DNA from: Limnoperna fortunei
Lineage: Eukaryota > Mollusca > Bivalvia > Mytilida > Modiolidae
Direction of reading: 5' to 3'
DNA: 64,000 nucleotides
Assembly (NCBI GenBank): GCA_944474755.1
Contig: OX104111.1
Coordinates: forward strand, 99,180,805-99,244,804
How positions within the stretch are numbered: position 1 is the stretch's first letter; the number at the start of each line of letters is the position of its first letter. Shown here piece by piece: positions 36,001 to 48,850 of this stretch. The notes under the pieces were generated by a model. That model did not search any database, was not told the origin of the DNA, and saw only the letters and a list, made by a program, of their open reading frames with translations. Both the position numbers and the translations under genes were made by a program.

Positions 36001-37311
36001 GTAAATTTTATAATCATGTTGTCTTTGACGACATTGTGTTTATGTGATTACCGGATATAGAATTTATTTTTATATAAGCTGTATGTGGAATTATGCAGAT
36101 TATAAAATTGAAAACAATAAACCTATCTCATCCTTAATATACAAAGTTCAATAATTTTGATATCTTGTGTTATAAATAAAAACAATTAACAAACATTACA
36201 CTATCCAATTAAAAATCTTTTTAACAACACACAAACGGACTCAAACAATGTAACACTAAGTGATTGCTGTTTTTCTTCTTAGTGGTCAGCACAAACGATA
36301 TTGTAATATGTATCTTTCTATTAAATGTTTGTATTGAAATGAATATTGTGGAAATGGATTAAAATGTATTTGATTGGGTTTTGATTTTCTGTTCCTATTG
36401 TAACGGCATTACTTATCAAGTATTTGCAGTATTCATGGACATAAACGTCGTCTGTTAAGGCGTAGCCGTTATATTTATTTCATTGTATTTCACAAGCCAA
36501 TTAAAATAATTTCTTAAGCAAACACAGAAAAAGTCAAATATTTGCAATATATAATATGTAAGTTTGATCAACTGTGCAAACCTACTGATGTAGCATAGCA
36601 TTTGTTGGTATGGACACATGCACATATTCTTTCTGTAGGTAAGGTAACTCTTAAGTCAATTTTGCAGCCATAATAAGAACTCAATCAATTTGTAGGATAC
36701 TAACTTTTCAAATGAAAATTTTAAAAAAAGATTTTTTAAGCAGTACAGATGCAATATTAGTTTTATATTGATTGTCTTACCATAAATAATTTATCGTTAA
36801 TTATTGAAAACCTATCTCTTATAATAATTTTACTCTCTGTCGTCTATGGACCCTTCGTAACAAGTTTGCTGCCTTGTGTATTTAACGTGCAAATAGCCTG
36901 TTACATTTACAACTGAGACATCAGATAATAAAGCACCCTTATTCTAAGAAAGTTGACTGTTTATTTATGCATCCCACATAATCAACGAACGCCCTTGTAT
37001 AATCGATGGTACCCCATAGCTGGAAATACTTAAAAACCATGTATACTAAGTTTGTTCTTAATTTTTGACTGGAATGTAGAACTTGACAAAACAGTGTTCA
37101 CTATCCATTTTTAAAATTAGTTCATGATGTTTATCGTTTTATATAATATATTATAACTAAAATTAAAACTCTATAAATAAATACATAATTAAATACAATT
37201 TAATAAATAATAACACTATGAATATTTTATATTTGTTCCAGGTTGAATAGGTGCTGTTATTGATCAATCTAATATTAAAAGTTACAAATTACCATATTAT
37301 TAAGGGTTTTT

Positions 37312-37341
37312 GTAATAATAATAATAATAATAATAATAATG
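37312..37341. repeat. (AAT)n microsatellite, LINE 3' tail
   Basis: Ten AAT units abut the 3' end of the minus-strand LINE and read (ATT)n on its strand, the usual position of a LINE microsatellite tail. Confidence 0.8.
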
Positions 37342-39340
37342 AAAAAAGGGGGGTACACAGTTAGTATTATTACAACTTATCTTCCCTGAGGCCCACATGC
37401 ATGAAACAAATACAAAATAATCTTTCCAAAGGTGTACAATTCAAAGTTGAAAAGAAAGTAAAAAAGTGTATCTATACAAATTAAATTATATAAATCACAC
37501 ATCACTACAAATTCTACTTTTATTCAGATATTTTTTGACAGCCACTGAAAACTTAAAATGTTGTGTATTTGCAGTGCTTTTTAAATCATGTGGCAATTCA
37601 TTACATAATGTTGATCCTGAATACACAAATGACTTTTTGTAAAAATGATTACCAGCTGAAACGTTTCTCAATGCAAATGGGTTAGTTTTAGAGAGATAGC
37701 TGAATTTTTGTGAAAGTATTCTGGAGTCTCCTCTTTTTACTTATGAAGAAGTAAATATTGTGATACTTGATTCTTTCGTACACTGGCATTATACCCAGCT
37801 ATTTAAAACGAGGAGTAGATGTGGACATTGGTTCAGCACTTAGTATTAACCTTGCTGTTTTTTATAATTTTATTATTCTATCTAGACTTTATCTTTATTA
37901 CAACTTCCCCACACATCACAGCAATAATCAATTAGTGGCAAAATATAGCCTTTTAAAACAGTGTTTCTCGTTTCAATATTAAGAAAATATTTGATCTTTG
38001 ATAACAACAGATTCTACATGAGATGCTATTACAAATCATATCAATCTATTCTTCCACTTAAGATTTTGAACTATTTTAATTCTTAATACCTTTTCACAGG
38101 ATGAATTGATAAGGCGTTCTGAGAGCAATTCCAATTTAGGTTGATTATCTTGAGCTAATCGTTTCTGTTTAATTCCAATAGCCATACATTTAGATTTGTT
38201 GGGATTAATAAACATATTATTTTTTTACACAAATTTTCAACAAAATGTTATTCTTTTTGCATTTCATTTTGCAAAAACTGCTTACATTTTCCAGATAAAT
38301 GTAATGTGGTATCATCTACATATAGGTTAGTCATACATTTATCAAGATATCAAGGTAAATCATTTATAAATAAAACAAACAATAGTAGACCTGTATTGAT
38401 CCTTGGGGACTCCAAATTTACCCAAATATAACCTTTTTCTTCAGATTTTTTTTTATTATTGATCTACAAAGTTAGAAAGCTTTTCCAGATTCAATAGAGT
38501 TTGTGTGTGCCCATCTCTTTATTTGTCAACACAAGAGGTAAAATAGTCATTAAATGCATCAGCTAGACCTTCTTGTCATTAATAATAGAATCATTCACCT
38601 TAATTTCATGTGGAGTACTATAAATTTGTGGGTTAAGAATGCTAATACATTTCCATAAATTCTTGAATATTTAGGATCCTTTGTCATTTCAGTATAATAT
38701 TGTTTTTTTCAATAATAGATTTAACTTTATTTGTCCAATATATATATTCATTTCACATACCAAATGGTTTATAGTTATATGTTTAGATTCTGGTGTGATT
38801 TATTTCCTCGCTGTATCATTCAGGTTGGTTATCTGTTTAAACTCTTTTGGTAATTAATGGGACGTGTTTATCCAGAAAGGAAATAAAAATATAAAACAAC
38901 TCTAGGCAGATTAAGGGATAACTTTCAAACTCTATTTCATTAAAAGGTGCCTTTGTACATATAACAAAAAGATGTTCTATCCGGTTCTTTTAATTTTTTT
39001 AAGTTTCTATATTCAGTTTTATTATGATTTTTCTTTTTATTTGCTCCTCTTTCTTTTCTTGTTAAACAGACAGGATAGTGGTCACTGACAGCAATTTTCC
39101 TACATGCGATTCATGAACCATTTCAAGATTGTTAACATTAATATGATATATTAAAGTCTTTGTTCCCCTCAGTGGCTCCTTTTATTATATAATGAAAATG
39201 ATAATTATAAGGTCAACCCATCTTTGTGGTAGTTTATCCGTCATCACATAATTTTAATTTAGATCACGCATGACTATTATGTCATCATTCATATTCACGG
39301 CCATTTCTAGTTCCCTTTCAAACAAAACATTCCAAGAATG
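37341..39340 (-). mobile_element. Degenerate LINE with APE endonuclease and RT remnants
   Basis: On the minus strand, endonuclease pieces come first: a DDIIVMRDLN block (near 39254-39310), then SDHYPV (about 39066-39090), the terminal catalytic Ser-Asp-His of APE-type endonucleases. Reverse-transcriptase pieces follow: a frameshifted GVPQGSI...GLLLFVLFINDLP (about 38350-38420) and the catalytic YVDDT (38309-38323). The 3' end is marked by an (AAT)n tail at 37312-37341. Multiple frameshifts and deletions make it inactive. Clade not determined; the ATT-type tail suggests an L2/CR1-like group. Confidence 0.8.
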
Positions 39341-39368
39341 GTCTTTTATATATTGGGTTTCAATGAAG

Positions 39369-39549
39369 GTAATAACAAAATACCGCACACCGATGAAACT
39401 GTCAAAAATGACAAGCCACAAAAGTCCGAGAAACTGGCAAACTCCGGAACCAACAACCATTATAAATCAACTACAGCAATTGGTCCTGACTTGGTACAGG
39501 CATTTCAAAAGAAATGGTGGGTTAAGCCAGGTTTTGTGCCATACCAAAC
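39369..39549. repeat. Dispersed repeat, copy 2 (partner at 25374-25551)
   Basis: Same sequence family as 25374-25551 and same orientation. It sits exactly between the 5' sides of two oppositely oriented LINE remnants. Confidence 0.7.
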
Positions 39550-39589
39550 CTCCCGCTTCCATTACTGTAGAATGTAAGTTGGTAAGTTG

Positions 39590-41420
39590 ATTAAAAAGTG
39601 ATGGTTATCATATACCAAGGTTATATTTGGGTAAATTATTTAATCGTATTTTAAACTTTAGATTAGATAGATTCCTAATGAGTCACAAAATAATTGATGA
39701 ATGTCAAATAGGGTTTACTAAGAAAGCAAGAACATCAGACCATATATTTGTATTAAAATGTCTTATTGATAAGTATTGTGCGACCAAAGATGACAGATTG
39801 TTTGCCTGCTTTGTAGACTCAAGAAAAGCGTTTGATACTGTTGTTCATACTGGGTTAAAATTGAAATTACTTGAAATTGGAATTGGCTCAAGATTTTACA
39901 ATGTAATTAATAATATGTATTGTGAGTAAATCTTGCATTAAGATCAACAAAAAATCTCGTACAGAATCCTTTACAATCAATTTAGGGGTTAAGCAAGGAG
40001 ACAATCTGAGTCCCACATTATTCAAAATTTTTATAAATGATTTCCCACAATATCTTAAATCAACAGCAGACCCTGTAGAATTAAATTTGCGTCCTATACA
40101 CTGCTTAATGTATGCAGACGATATTGTCATCTTGTCCAGTTCATCGAAGGGACTTCAAGAAAAAATTCAAGCATTAAAAAAATTCTGTGAAGATTGGTGT
40201 CTGGATGTTAATTTGTCAAAAACCAAAATTATAATTTTTAACAAGGCAGGCAGACATCTGAAATCAAAATTTACCTATGATGAAACAGATATTGAATGTG
40301 TATCAAGATGTAAATATTTAGGCATTACATTCTGTTCCTCTGGATCTTTTTCTTATGCTCAAAAAGAACTTTATCAAAAGGGTTTAAAAGCTTTTTACAA
40401 ACTGTCCAAAGATTTTTTCCCACAATCCATCTCCCTAAATTGCTCTACATGTATTTGATAATACAATTGTCCCTATCATATTATATGGATGTGAAATATG
40501 GGGGTGTTTAATAATTCTTCAAATAAGCTCAAGAAAAAACCTGATCTATACATAAATGAATTATATAGAACATTACAATGTGAAACCTTACATATTAAGT
40601 GTTGCAAAAATATATTGGGCTGTGGAAAAAAAGCAACTAATTTTGCAGCTCTTTCAGAGCTTGGAAGATTCTCCCTCCATTTTAATATAGTTAAAGCTAT
40701 CGTTAAATACTGGCATAGATTACAAAACTTAGGTGGTCAATTTCCAATTCTGGAAGATGCATTGAAAACATCTAAGATCTTATATGAAAATAACAAAAAC
40801 TCATGGTATGGAGCTTTCGATACAATTCCTAAAGTTTTAAAAATTGAGGATTGCATCAAGGCCCTTGAAGGAACCTCTTCTGAATTGTTCAAGAAACATT
40901 GTAATCATATTATTCAAAATGCTTATGTGACTACATGGTTTAAACAGAAAGAAACATATTCAAAATGTAAACTTTGTACCTATTTCAAGTTTAAACAAAA
41001 CTTTTGCTTTGAAAACTACCTGAATAATGTAAAAAACTTTGAGCATAGGAAGAAATTTTCCAGGTTCAGAATATCAGCTCATAAACTTATGATTGAAGTT
41101 GGTAGATATGGGGGTACCCTCAGACAGAACAGGCTCTGCCAACAATGCAATCTAAATGAGATCGAAGATGAAGAGCACTTTTTATTAAAATGTACAAAAT
41201 CTTATTGTGAACGAAATATTACTAATATATGCAATCAAAACTGTACAAATTATAAAACGTTGAATCAACAAGAGAAATTTATCTGATTAATGACTAATGA
41301 AAATCCCTTGATTTTAAGTGGGATTTGCTAATTTATATTAAACAATGACACCCCAAATTAAGAAGTGTTAATGCAAATTGTTGTATGTCTACCACACTTG
41401 TGTTCTGCATGCTGGAGAGA

Positions 41421-41463
<43 letters not shown>

Positions 41464-42020
41464 GTAATATTTTTGCTCTTATTTTCTATAAATTATATCT
41501 TGACCATTAATTTATCTCTCAACAAGTCCTTTTGCATCTGCCCTTGGTCTCTTTTCCACATTTGTGATTTATCTTAAACTTGCAAATGTGGACCAGGGAC
41601 AAGGTGGACCACTGTTGATTGAAATCCAATAATCATTGATTCAAACATATTTGTAGTAATGAATATTTTGTTACTTAAATCTAGAACTCTTTCAACAACT
41701 CCAGTTGCATTTGCCCTGGTCGCTTTTCTATAAGAATGACCCATAAAGCTCATTCTTCTAGATAAGAGACAAGGTGAAGCTCTGCTGAAATATTGTAACC
41801 TAAATTATTCAAAGTAATGTTTTTAACATGTTATCCTGATGACATCATTATTGTTATTGTCTTTATTTTGTTTTTGTTTTTTTTCCCTTCTTCCTAATTC
41901 AATTGTACTTGCAATAAATGTGTATACATGTTTAAATCATAATGCTGTTATGTATTGTCATTTTGCCCTTAATGGGCCCATGATTGGCTAATAAACATAT
42001 TCTATTCTATTCTATTCTAT
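39590..42020 (+). mobile_element. 5'-truncated LINE with RT and C-terminal zinc motif
   Basis: Reverse-transcriptase blocks run in order: GKLFNRILNFRLDRF, QIGFTKKARTSDHIFVLK, FACFVDSRKAFDTV, GVKQGDNLSPTLFKIFINDF, the YADDI catalytic box (40111-40125), then LSKTKIIIFNKAG. A thumb region LYGCEIWG follows, and a C-terminal CQQCNLNEIEDEEHFLLKC zinc-binding motif (41140-41195). At least three frameshifts (near 39920, 40440 and 40500) disable it. The 3' UTR has a (TA)n run at 41424-41458, an AATAAA at 41990, and ends in (TTCTA)n at 41999-42020. Same general family as the LINE in MEST intron 3. Confidence 0.9.
39627..41286 (+). pseudogene. LINE reverse transcriptase reading frame (broken)
   Basis: Three open segments, 39627-39929, 39922-40458 and 40498-41286, together give a nearly continuous RT fingers-palm-thumb and C-terminal domain. 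The N-terminal endonuclease is missing (5' truncation). The protein context is detailed in the surrounding LINE entry. Confidence 0.88.
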
Positions 42021-42389
42021 ACCACTAGTCACTAATAGGTGTATCAAACAATCATCGTAACACGTTCACTTCAATTCAAGCCAAAGTTTCAATGTTACCT
42101 ATTTCTAATATTTGTAGTCTGGAGAAGTGAATTAGATCATTAATAAAAAGAAATTCTGTCTCTTCTTTCAATAATGTATCAAGGAATATCAAAAAAATTA
42201 TTATTGGCAGACAAAAAAGTTTCAAACAAGCTTGCTATATCTGGTTTAAACATGAATAATAAAATACTTTGCAACATTCATATCATTTGTTCTCTATTCT
42301 GATAATATTATGAGTGCATATAGTGATACCCTTATTATCTTTAAAACCATCTATTGACAAATTAGCCTAAGTGTGTACAAACAATAAGT

Positions 42390-42608
42390 TACCGTATAAG
42401 TGGTTTTTTCGCGGTGATTTAATTTTCGCTATATTCGCGGTAAAAGTTGGAACGCGAAAATAAAAACGCGCGAAATATTAGGGCAAATGATAGAGTTATT
42501 CATTCTTATTACGGACCGCGAAAATTACATTACGCCAAAATAAACTCGTGCAGTTTTTTAACAAAAACGCTAAATTTTCCACACGCGAAAAAAACCACTT
42601 ATACGGTA
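42390..42608. mobile_element. MITE with ACCGTATAAGTGGTTTTTTCGCG inverted ends
   Basis: The 219-bp element has ends TACCGTATAAGTGGTTTTTT and its complement. The interior is rich in CGCGAAAA/TTTTCGCG words, and no protein is encoded. A TA flanks both sides, consistent with a TA target duplication (Tc1/mariner-like), but other superfamilies are possible. Confidence 0.8.
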
Positions 42609-42930
42609 TCATCAACATAATTCTTTTTGGATGTAGATATACATAACACCTTAAGCTCATTACACATACTATTCTCATTCAATAAATCACCACTGATTTA
42701 TTCCTTATCTTTGGTAGGTCTCAAATGATATGATTAGAATTTAGGAACTGTATGTGTGTACAAATTAGACTAAGATCTGTACATCATATCCTTTGCTGAC
42801 ACTTTTACTCTATTATAGACTGGGGTGTTTTCTTGAACTAATTAGATTACACGTACATTTCAGATATTGGCATTCTGAACAAATATCACCGATTTATTTT
42901 AACAATGAACTTGATTAAATGACATCTTGT

Positions 42931-44715
42931 CATTTGTATCGTTGCATAATTTTATAGATTTGTATAATATTTTTTGTTTATGCTGTATCGTCATGTTTGT
43001 CGAGCCGATACTAAATAATTTACTGGTTTGTTAGCTTACTTTAGACCCTTTATATAATATTTTGAACTGCCTGTATTGTGTATTAACACGATCCCAGTGT
43101 ACTTATATTATTCCATCTCCCAATGAAGAATACTATTATTCCTTCTCCAATTGAAGAGTATCTTAAACATTTTAAATTAAACGCCACAGATGAGTCTTGA
43201 ATAGACGAAACGCGCGTCTGGCGTAATGAAATTGTCTCCTTGGTAATGTTGATTACATCTTGGAATATTTTAGCAAAGCCAAGTAACAGCGCGTCCGCGG
43301 GTGGCGGACGGGGAAGCAATATATATAGAAGTTTTTGGTTATGTTGGAGTGAGAGAATTCAAGTTCAATATGTTATTACTTGTTTACGTTATTAATTTTG
43401 TTTGACACTCAATGACTAAGGATATTCGATGGTCAGTCTGTGTCTGTAGTTTTGACAAGAAACACCGTCATTTGTATCGTTGAATAAACTTCTAGACTTG
43501 TATATTATTTTTTGATTATGCTGTATGGTTATGTTTGTCGATCCGATACTTAATAAGTTTATTGGTTGGTACTTTTTTTAGACTCTTTATATAATATTTT
43601 GAACTACCTGTATTGTGTATTTACACGATCCCAGTGGACTTATATTATTCTATCTCCAAATAAAAAAAATACTTTAAGCATTTAGAGTTAAATGCCACTG
43701 ATGAGTATTGAGTAGACGAAACGCGCGTCTGGTGTACTGAATTATTCACCTTGGTAATTTTGATAACATTTTGTTGGAATATTTGAGCAAAGTCAAAAGA
43801 GAGTTCGTCCCCAGGGGAGGCAATGGTTGGAGCAATGTAAAAAAAGTTTTAAGTTCGGTTAAAGTGAGAATGTTCAAGACCAATATTTTATTACTTGTTT
43901 ACGTCATTTAATTATATTGACACTCAGATATTAAGGCCATTCGTTGGTCAGTCTGTGTCTATAGTCTTGACAAAAACACCGTCAATTTTATCGTTGCATA
44001 CTCTTCTACACTTGTATTGTATTTTTGGTTTATGCTGTATCGTCATGTTTGTCGATCTGATACTTAATAAGTTTAAAGTTAGCACTTTCTTAACACTCTT
44101 GAAATAATATTTTAAACTATCTGTATTATGTATTTAAACGATCCCAGTGGACTTATATTATTCCATCTCCAAATGAAGAAAAAAAATACTTTAAGCATTT
44201 AGAGTTAAACGCCACTGATGAGTCTTGAATAGACGAAAAAAGCGTCTGGCGTAATGAATTTGTCACCTGATAATTTTAATAACATCTTGACAAAAACACC
44301 GTCATATGTATCGTTGCACAATCTTCTAGACTTGTATATTATTTTTTGTTTATCTTGTATCGTCATGTTTGTCCATCTTAATAAGTGTAATGGTTAGTAG
44401 CTTTCTTAGACACTAAAGTTGGTAATTTTGATAACATTTTGTTGGAATATTTGAGCAAAGCCAAGTGACAGCTCGTCCCCAGGTGGGGCAATGGTTGGAG
44501 CAATGTAAAAAAAGTTCAGTTAATGTGAGAATGTTCAAGACCAATATTTTATTACTTGTTTACGTCATTTATTTATATTGACACTTAATGATTAAGGGCA
44601 TTCGTTGGTCAGTCTGTGTCTATAGTCTTGACAAAAACACCGTCAATTGTATCGTTGCATACTCTTCTAGACTTGTATATTATTTTTTGTTTATGCTGTA
44701 TCGTCATGTTTGTTG
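42931..44715 (+). repeat. Tandem array of about 510-540 bp units
   Basis: The unit marker CATTTGTATCGTTG recurs at 42931, 43469, 43983, 44303 and 44644, giving spacings of 538, 514, 320 and 341; the shorter units carry deletions. Full units contain GACTTGTATATTATTTTTTG, an ACGATCCCAGTGGAC block, a CGCGCGTCTGGCGTA core and a TTGGTCAGTCTGTGTCTATA block. No ORF is conserved. Confidence 0.85.
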
Positions 44716-44935
44716 ATCCGATACCTTAGTCATTGAGTGTCAATATAAATAAATAACGTAAACAAGTCATAACATAATGATATTTCTCACTCTTACTGAA
44801 CCCAAAACTTTTATACTGCTTCCCCGTCCGCCGACCGCGAACGCGCTGTTACTTGGCTTTGCTCAAATATTTCAACAAGATGTAATCAAGATTACCAAGG
44901 TGACAAATTGATTACGCCAGACGCGATTTCGTTAC
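44716..44935 (-). repeat. Inverted partial unit closing the tandem array
   Basis: TTAGTCATTGAGTGTCAATA... ACGCGCTGTTACTTGGCTTT and GATTACGCCAGACGCG are the reverse complement of part of the unit in 42931-44715. They abut its end, so the array finishes with a head-on inversion. Confidence 0.8.
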
Positions 44936-45059
44936 ATATTCTTTTCTACTGGATTTAAGTAATAAAAAAGTACATGGAATAATAAAAAAGCAAGCAAAAA
45001 ATGCACTTCATAGTGTGTAGTTTTTAGTATAGAAGAAACGCTCGCCTGGCGTAGTAAAT

Positions 45060-47367
45060 TTTGTAACCTTGGTATTTTGATGACATGTTATAAAGTAACT
45101 GGTTCCATTGTAATACTGTTTCACTTCGACAATATGCGCTGTGCATTGACACCAATATCGTCTGTCACGGCTTAGCAAATTTATTACTTTAACTCGTTAA
45201 ATAGCAATATAAAAATACATGCATGGCCATTTCCACACGACCATATCACAAAAAAAGTATTAAACAATTAAATAAATGCTAAATATTTCATATATGATTT
45301 GTTTCAGTATTTAAAGATGAATAAAAATTAATAATGAGTTGGCGAAATTAATGTGGTACCTAGATCTTTCGTTGGTAAGTAGGTATTACATTTAAACAAG
45401 TAGTAGAACAGGAGTAAGAGTTCCAAAGCAAAAGTCCATGATAAAAAATTTATAAATTCATATCAAAGATAATCGACGACAATGAACTTCTACATTCCAA
45501 TATCTATGACAAAAAAGGACAACATTGCTTTGTAAATTTTCCATTCCAAGGTATCAATACATTAGCTGCTCCGATATATGATATATTTGTGTCCATCTTA
45601 TAGTCTTCGCCCGTTTAATTTTTAGTTCAATTGGAGCATAACCGACATTTGTTGTTTGTTTTCAAAACCGGACCATAATACATTACACATTTATTACTCG
45701 TTAAATCATCATTGTTGCTAAATATTCTTCAGTACATTTGTTATTAGAATCAAACTTGTATTAGCATTTTACAGTACAATTACCTGCGCGCTTTTTAACA
45801 ACTGTTAGAAAGATGTTAATATTTTAGAACAGGGTTTTAGTCAACAAAACCACCATGCTGACACTGGAATGTATACGTATACATAATAGGCTTTTGTCTG
45901 TCTTTCTTGTGGTTTTCACCACTCGTACCAAGTTTTCAGCCATATCGTGGCGTCTATTTGTTATTGGCAAAGAAAGACGGTAAAAAACTTGACCTTTTGA
46001 TAGGAAAACTTTGTCGGTTAAGATTGAAGTCGAACGAATTGAAGTTAATTACACTCTGCCAAAGTAAGACTCCAAACTGCAACATCATCAGAGTTGACAG
46101 TCACCTGATTAATAGTACATGAATAACTACTTTAACCACACGTCTACCGAATCTTCTATTCTTACTTAATAGGAAGGTTCGGTATTCCGTAGAGACAGTG
46201 AAAGTTCAATCACTTACTTTAGTTGAAATACCACAGGTATCAAGGTTAGCAAGTGAATTACAAACATATTCACTGATATAGGTAGACGCCTTGTCAGCTG
46301 AAACAGCAACCATATCGATACTTAATGAGAAAAATGTAGCTGTACATTAATCTCTCTTGTTGAGTTTTGTTTTGACTTATGGTTTTATGATCACTCCTAG
46401 GTCTCTTCTTTTCTTAGTGCTCACAATTCTTTGAGGTTATAAGTTCTAGTCACTTTAAACGACCTAATTGTTTTCTACCATTCTGAAAATTTAACGACCA
46501 GAATTTTTCTTTTGCTCATTGTCTGGAATAATCCTTAACATAGTTCATTTAACTTAGAATGTTACGAAAGGAACTAAAATATCACGTGTCAAAGACACGC
46601 CAATGGTCTTTAGACGACGATAGTTTAGTCCCTTGCGTAATAAGAATACGGCAACATAATTAAACTACACCCAAAATCCACGGACCAAGTAAAAAATCAG
46701 GAAGAAAGACAAAGGACACAAAACAGAAACTATCAAAATCCAAAATGATTAACCTGAAACCAATACAACACCATTGGTACACTCATCTGCTTTACAAGGG
46801 ATCATACCGATCGGAGATCTGGAATCCAGTACAAGATGTCAAATTTAAACACTATACAGTTTATTTCTGTTTACTTTTCGACTGTTGACGAAATCGCATA
46901 TTCTCCTAAGGAATCTGCACTGAGCCTTATTTTTTAAATACTCTAAAATATTTCAGGGTCTATGTATTATGCACGATCACTTTGCATGATATGTTAATGT
47001 AAGTACATGATCTTCTAGTGTCCTTTACATCATAAAATTAAATAAAATGTCATGAAATACAGAATTCATAATAATTATTTTTATTTCAGTTGCATTTGCT
47101 GACCGAAACTTACATCCTGCATTACAATTATGACAGACATGTAATAACATGTTTTAATTGTGTTCAGTGAAGTCAACAATTAACGTTTCCTGATACAGTT
47201 TCCAGACAATAATACCAGTATACTAAAAGTAATCATTACATCCAAACTTCCACCGTAAATATGTATGTAATAGTGAGCCACTTGTCAAAGTTCTGTAATT
47301 AAGTTTGTTGACCCAAGCTACTGGTTTCATTTTTCCATTAGAACGCAAATCACTGTAAGCATTTAAA
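45060..47367. other. Intergenic upstream of GPCR, one SINE remnant, otherwise nothing recognised
   Basis: At 45930-46060 the minus strand resembles the SINE body (CCATATCGTGGCGTCTATTT... GACGGTAAAAAAC...TAGGAAAACT), strongly diverged. The remainder has no recognisable feature. Confidence 0.5.
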
Positions 47368-48253
47368 ATGTTGGTAGGAGATGTAGTATTGTTGGTGGTA
47401 GCTTTAATTTGCCTGTTTCTGAATTTCGTATCTCTTGTTCGCTTGATAAAGTCAAAAGAAACAAGACAAAATAGTTATCATTCCACGACTTGTATTCTCT
47501 GTCTGTGTAACGCTGCAACGGCGTTAATTTTAGTCGCTACATTTTTCTTTAAAAATTACTACACAATCTTTCCTTGTGTAACCATGGACAGTTTGCTAAG
47601 AGGCACCACTGTAATTTCAATGGTTCAACTTACACTAATAAGTGTAGAGAGACTAGCTGCAACATTAATAAACTATAAGGTATACCTAAAACGAATAAAG
47701 GCAAATTACGTGGTATTAAGTAGTGTTGCTCTTATCGTTTTGTGTATTATTATTGTTCTTTTAAATGACGTAGGAGACGATAACACAACTTGTGAGATTT
47801 TTCCAACGCCACTTCGAATCATCATGTTTGATGTTCCTCGTACTTTTTTAACTGTGTTGATTGATCCTGTACAACATTACATTTGTTATGGCGATTATCA
47901 ACTACAAAAGGAACCAAGAAAACACAAGGCCAAGTGCCAAAAGGCAGAAACGAAATTTTACTACAATGTTGAAAAATCTTGTAATATTAACAATGAACCT
48001 TTCATTTTGTATATTGTCGGTTGTTCCTAGATTTGTCTGTTTAATGATTATTGTATCGAATGAGCAAACAAACGGAATTATAACTGCTATAGAAGTAAGT
48101 AATGTAATGGTAATGCTGAGTCCACTGATGGACCCTATAATGTATGTTCTAATCGTGAGCAAACGTCAGAACAGACTCGTATTTACTTCCTACAATAGAA
48201 ATTCCAGTATAACGCCACAAACCGCTGATGAAGTTATAAGTACTCGAGTTTAA
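47368..48253 (+). pseudogene. Rhodopsin-like (class A) GPCR, intronless, one frameshift
   Basis: A seven-helix receptor, about 295 codons with no intron. From ATG 47368: TM1 about residues 5-27, TM2 40-62, Cys70 before TM3 (72-95), and ER at 94-95 in place of DRY. TM4 spans 114-133, and Cys142 (with an NTT glycosylation site beside it) can pair with Cys70. In TM5, near 47855-47870, one extra base shifts the frame. The continuation ...LYNITFVMAIINYKR leads through a basic loop to TM6 and TM7, with MDPIMY in the NPxxY position, and a stop at 48251. The extracellular N-terminus is only about four residues. Either a recent pseudogene or an assembly/allelic error. Ligand unknown. Confidence 0.75.
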
Positions 48254-48308
48254 ATGACGAATATAATATAATTACATGGAAAGGTTTTGGACTTGTTCTG
48301 AGATATTG

Positions 48309-48430
48309 GAGTTGTCATGTTATTATTGAATATGTTACTGCCTGCACGTGTTGTATTTAAAAGATATTCGTTTAAGTACCGGTACAACATTGTGCAGGCA
48401 GTGAAATATTCAATAATAACATGACAACTC
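48309..48430. mobile_element. Foldback (hairpin) element just downstream of the GPCR
   Basis: The left arm GAGTTGTCATGTTATTATTG ... ACTGCCTGCAC and its complement at 48383-48430 match with few changes, around a loop of about 30 bp. No coding capacity. Confidence 0.75.
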
Positions 48431-48499
48431 ATATACAAGGTAACAAGCAAGTGACAGTCCACAGTTTCATTCAGATACGTCATTTATCATATATTTTTT

Positions 48500-48850
48500 T
48501 ATGTATAGAAACCAGACAAATAGGAAAATTTATAACGGAAAGTTCGAATGGAAAACTGATCCATTTTCCTTTTCGATATTTATTGTCGTGTTACTCATTT
48601 TTCTTTTCCCTATTCGAATTGGAAAAAACCATTTGCCTATATTTTGTTATTCCTCTTCAGGATTCATTTTCCGGTTCGTTATTCAGTTTTTCATTCAACA
48701 TTCAAATGGTAAAATGAACTATATCCCGTTTCGACATTTATTTTTGTTATTCATTTTCCCTTTCCCTATTCGAATTAAAAAACGAATTCCTTTTTGACAT
48801 TTATTTTCTTATTCGAATTCGTAATCTTCGTTATTTTCTCGGAATGGCGA
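48500..48850. repeat. Array of TTTTCCCTATTCGAATT-like units
   Basis: Words such as TTCCCTATTCGAATT, TTTCGACATTTATTTTTGTTATTCA and ATTCGAATTCG recur at 50-100 base intervals. The TTCGAA centre is palindromic. The overlapping open frames here are Phe-rich products of the repeat and are not called genes. Confidence 0.5.

Noticed and set aside
48421..48797. Two overlapping 98-residue Phe-rich open frames as small membrane proteins
   Set aside because: They are translations of the ATTCGAATT repeat array in two frames.
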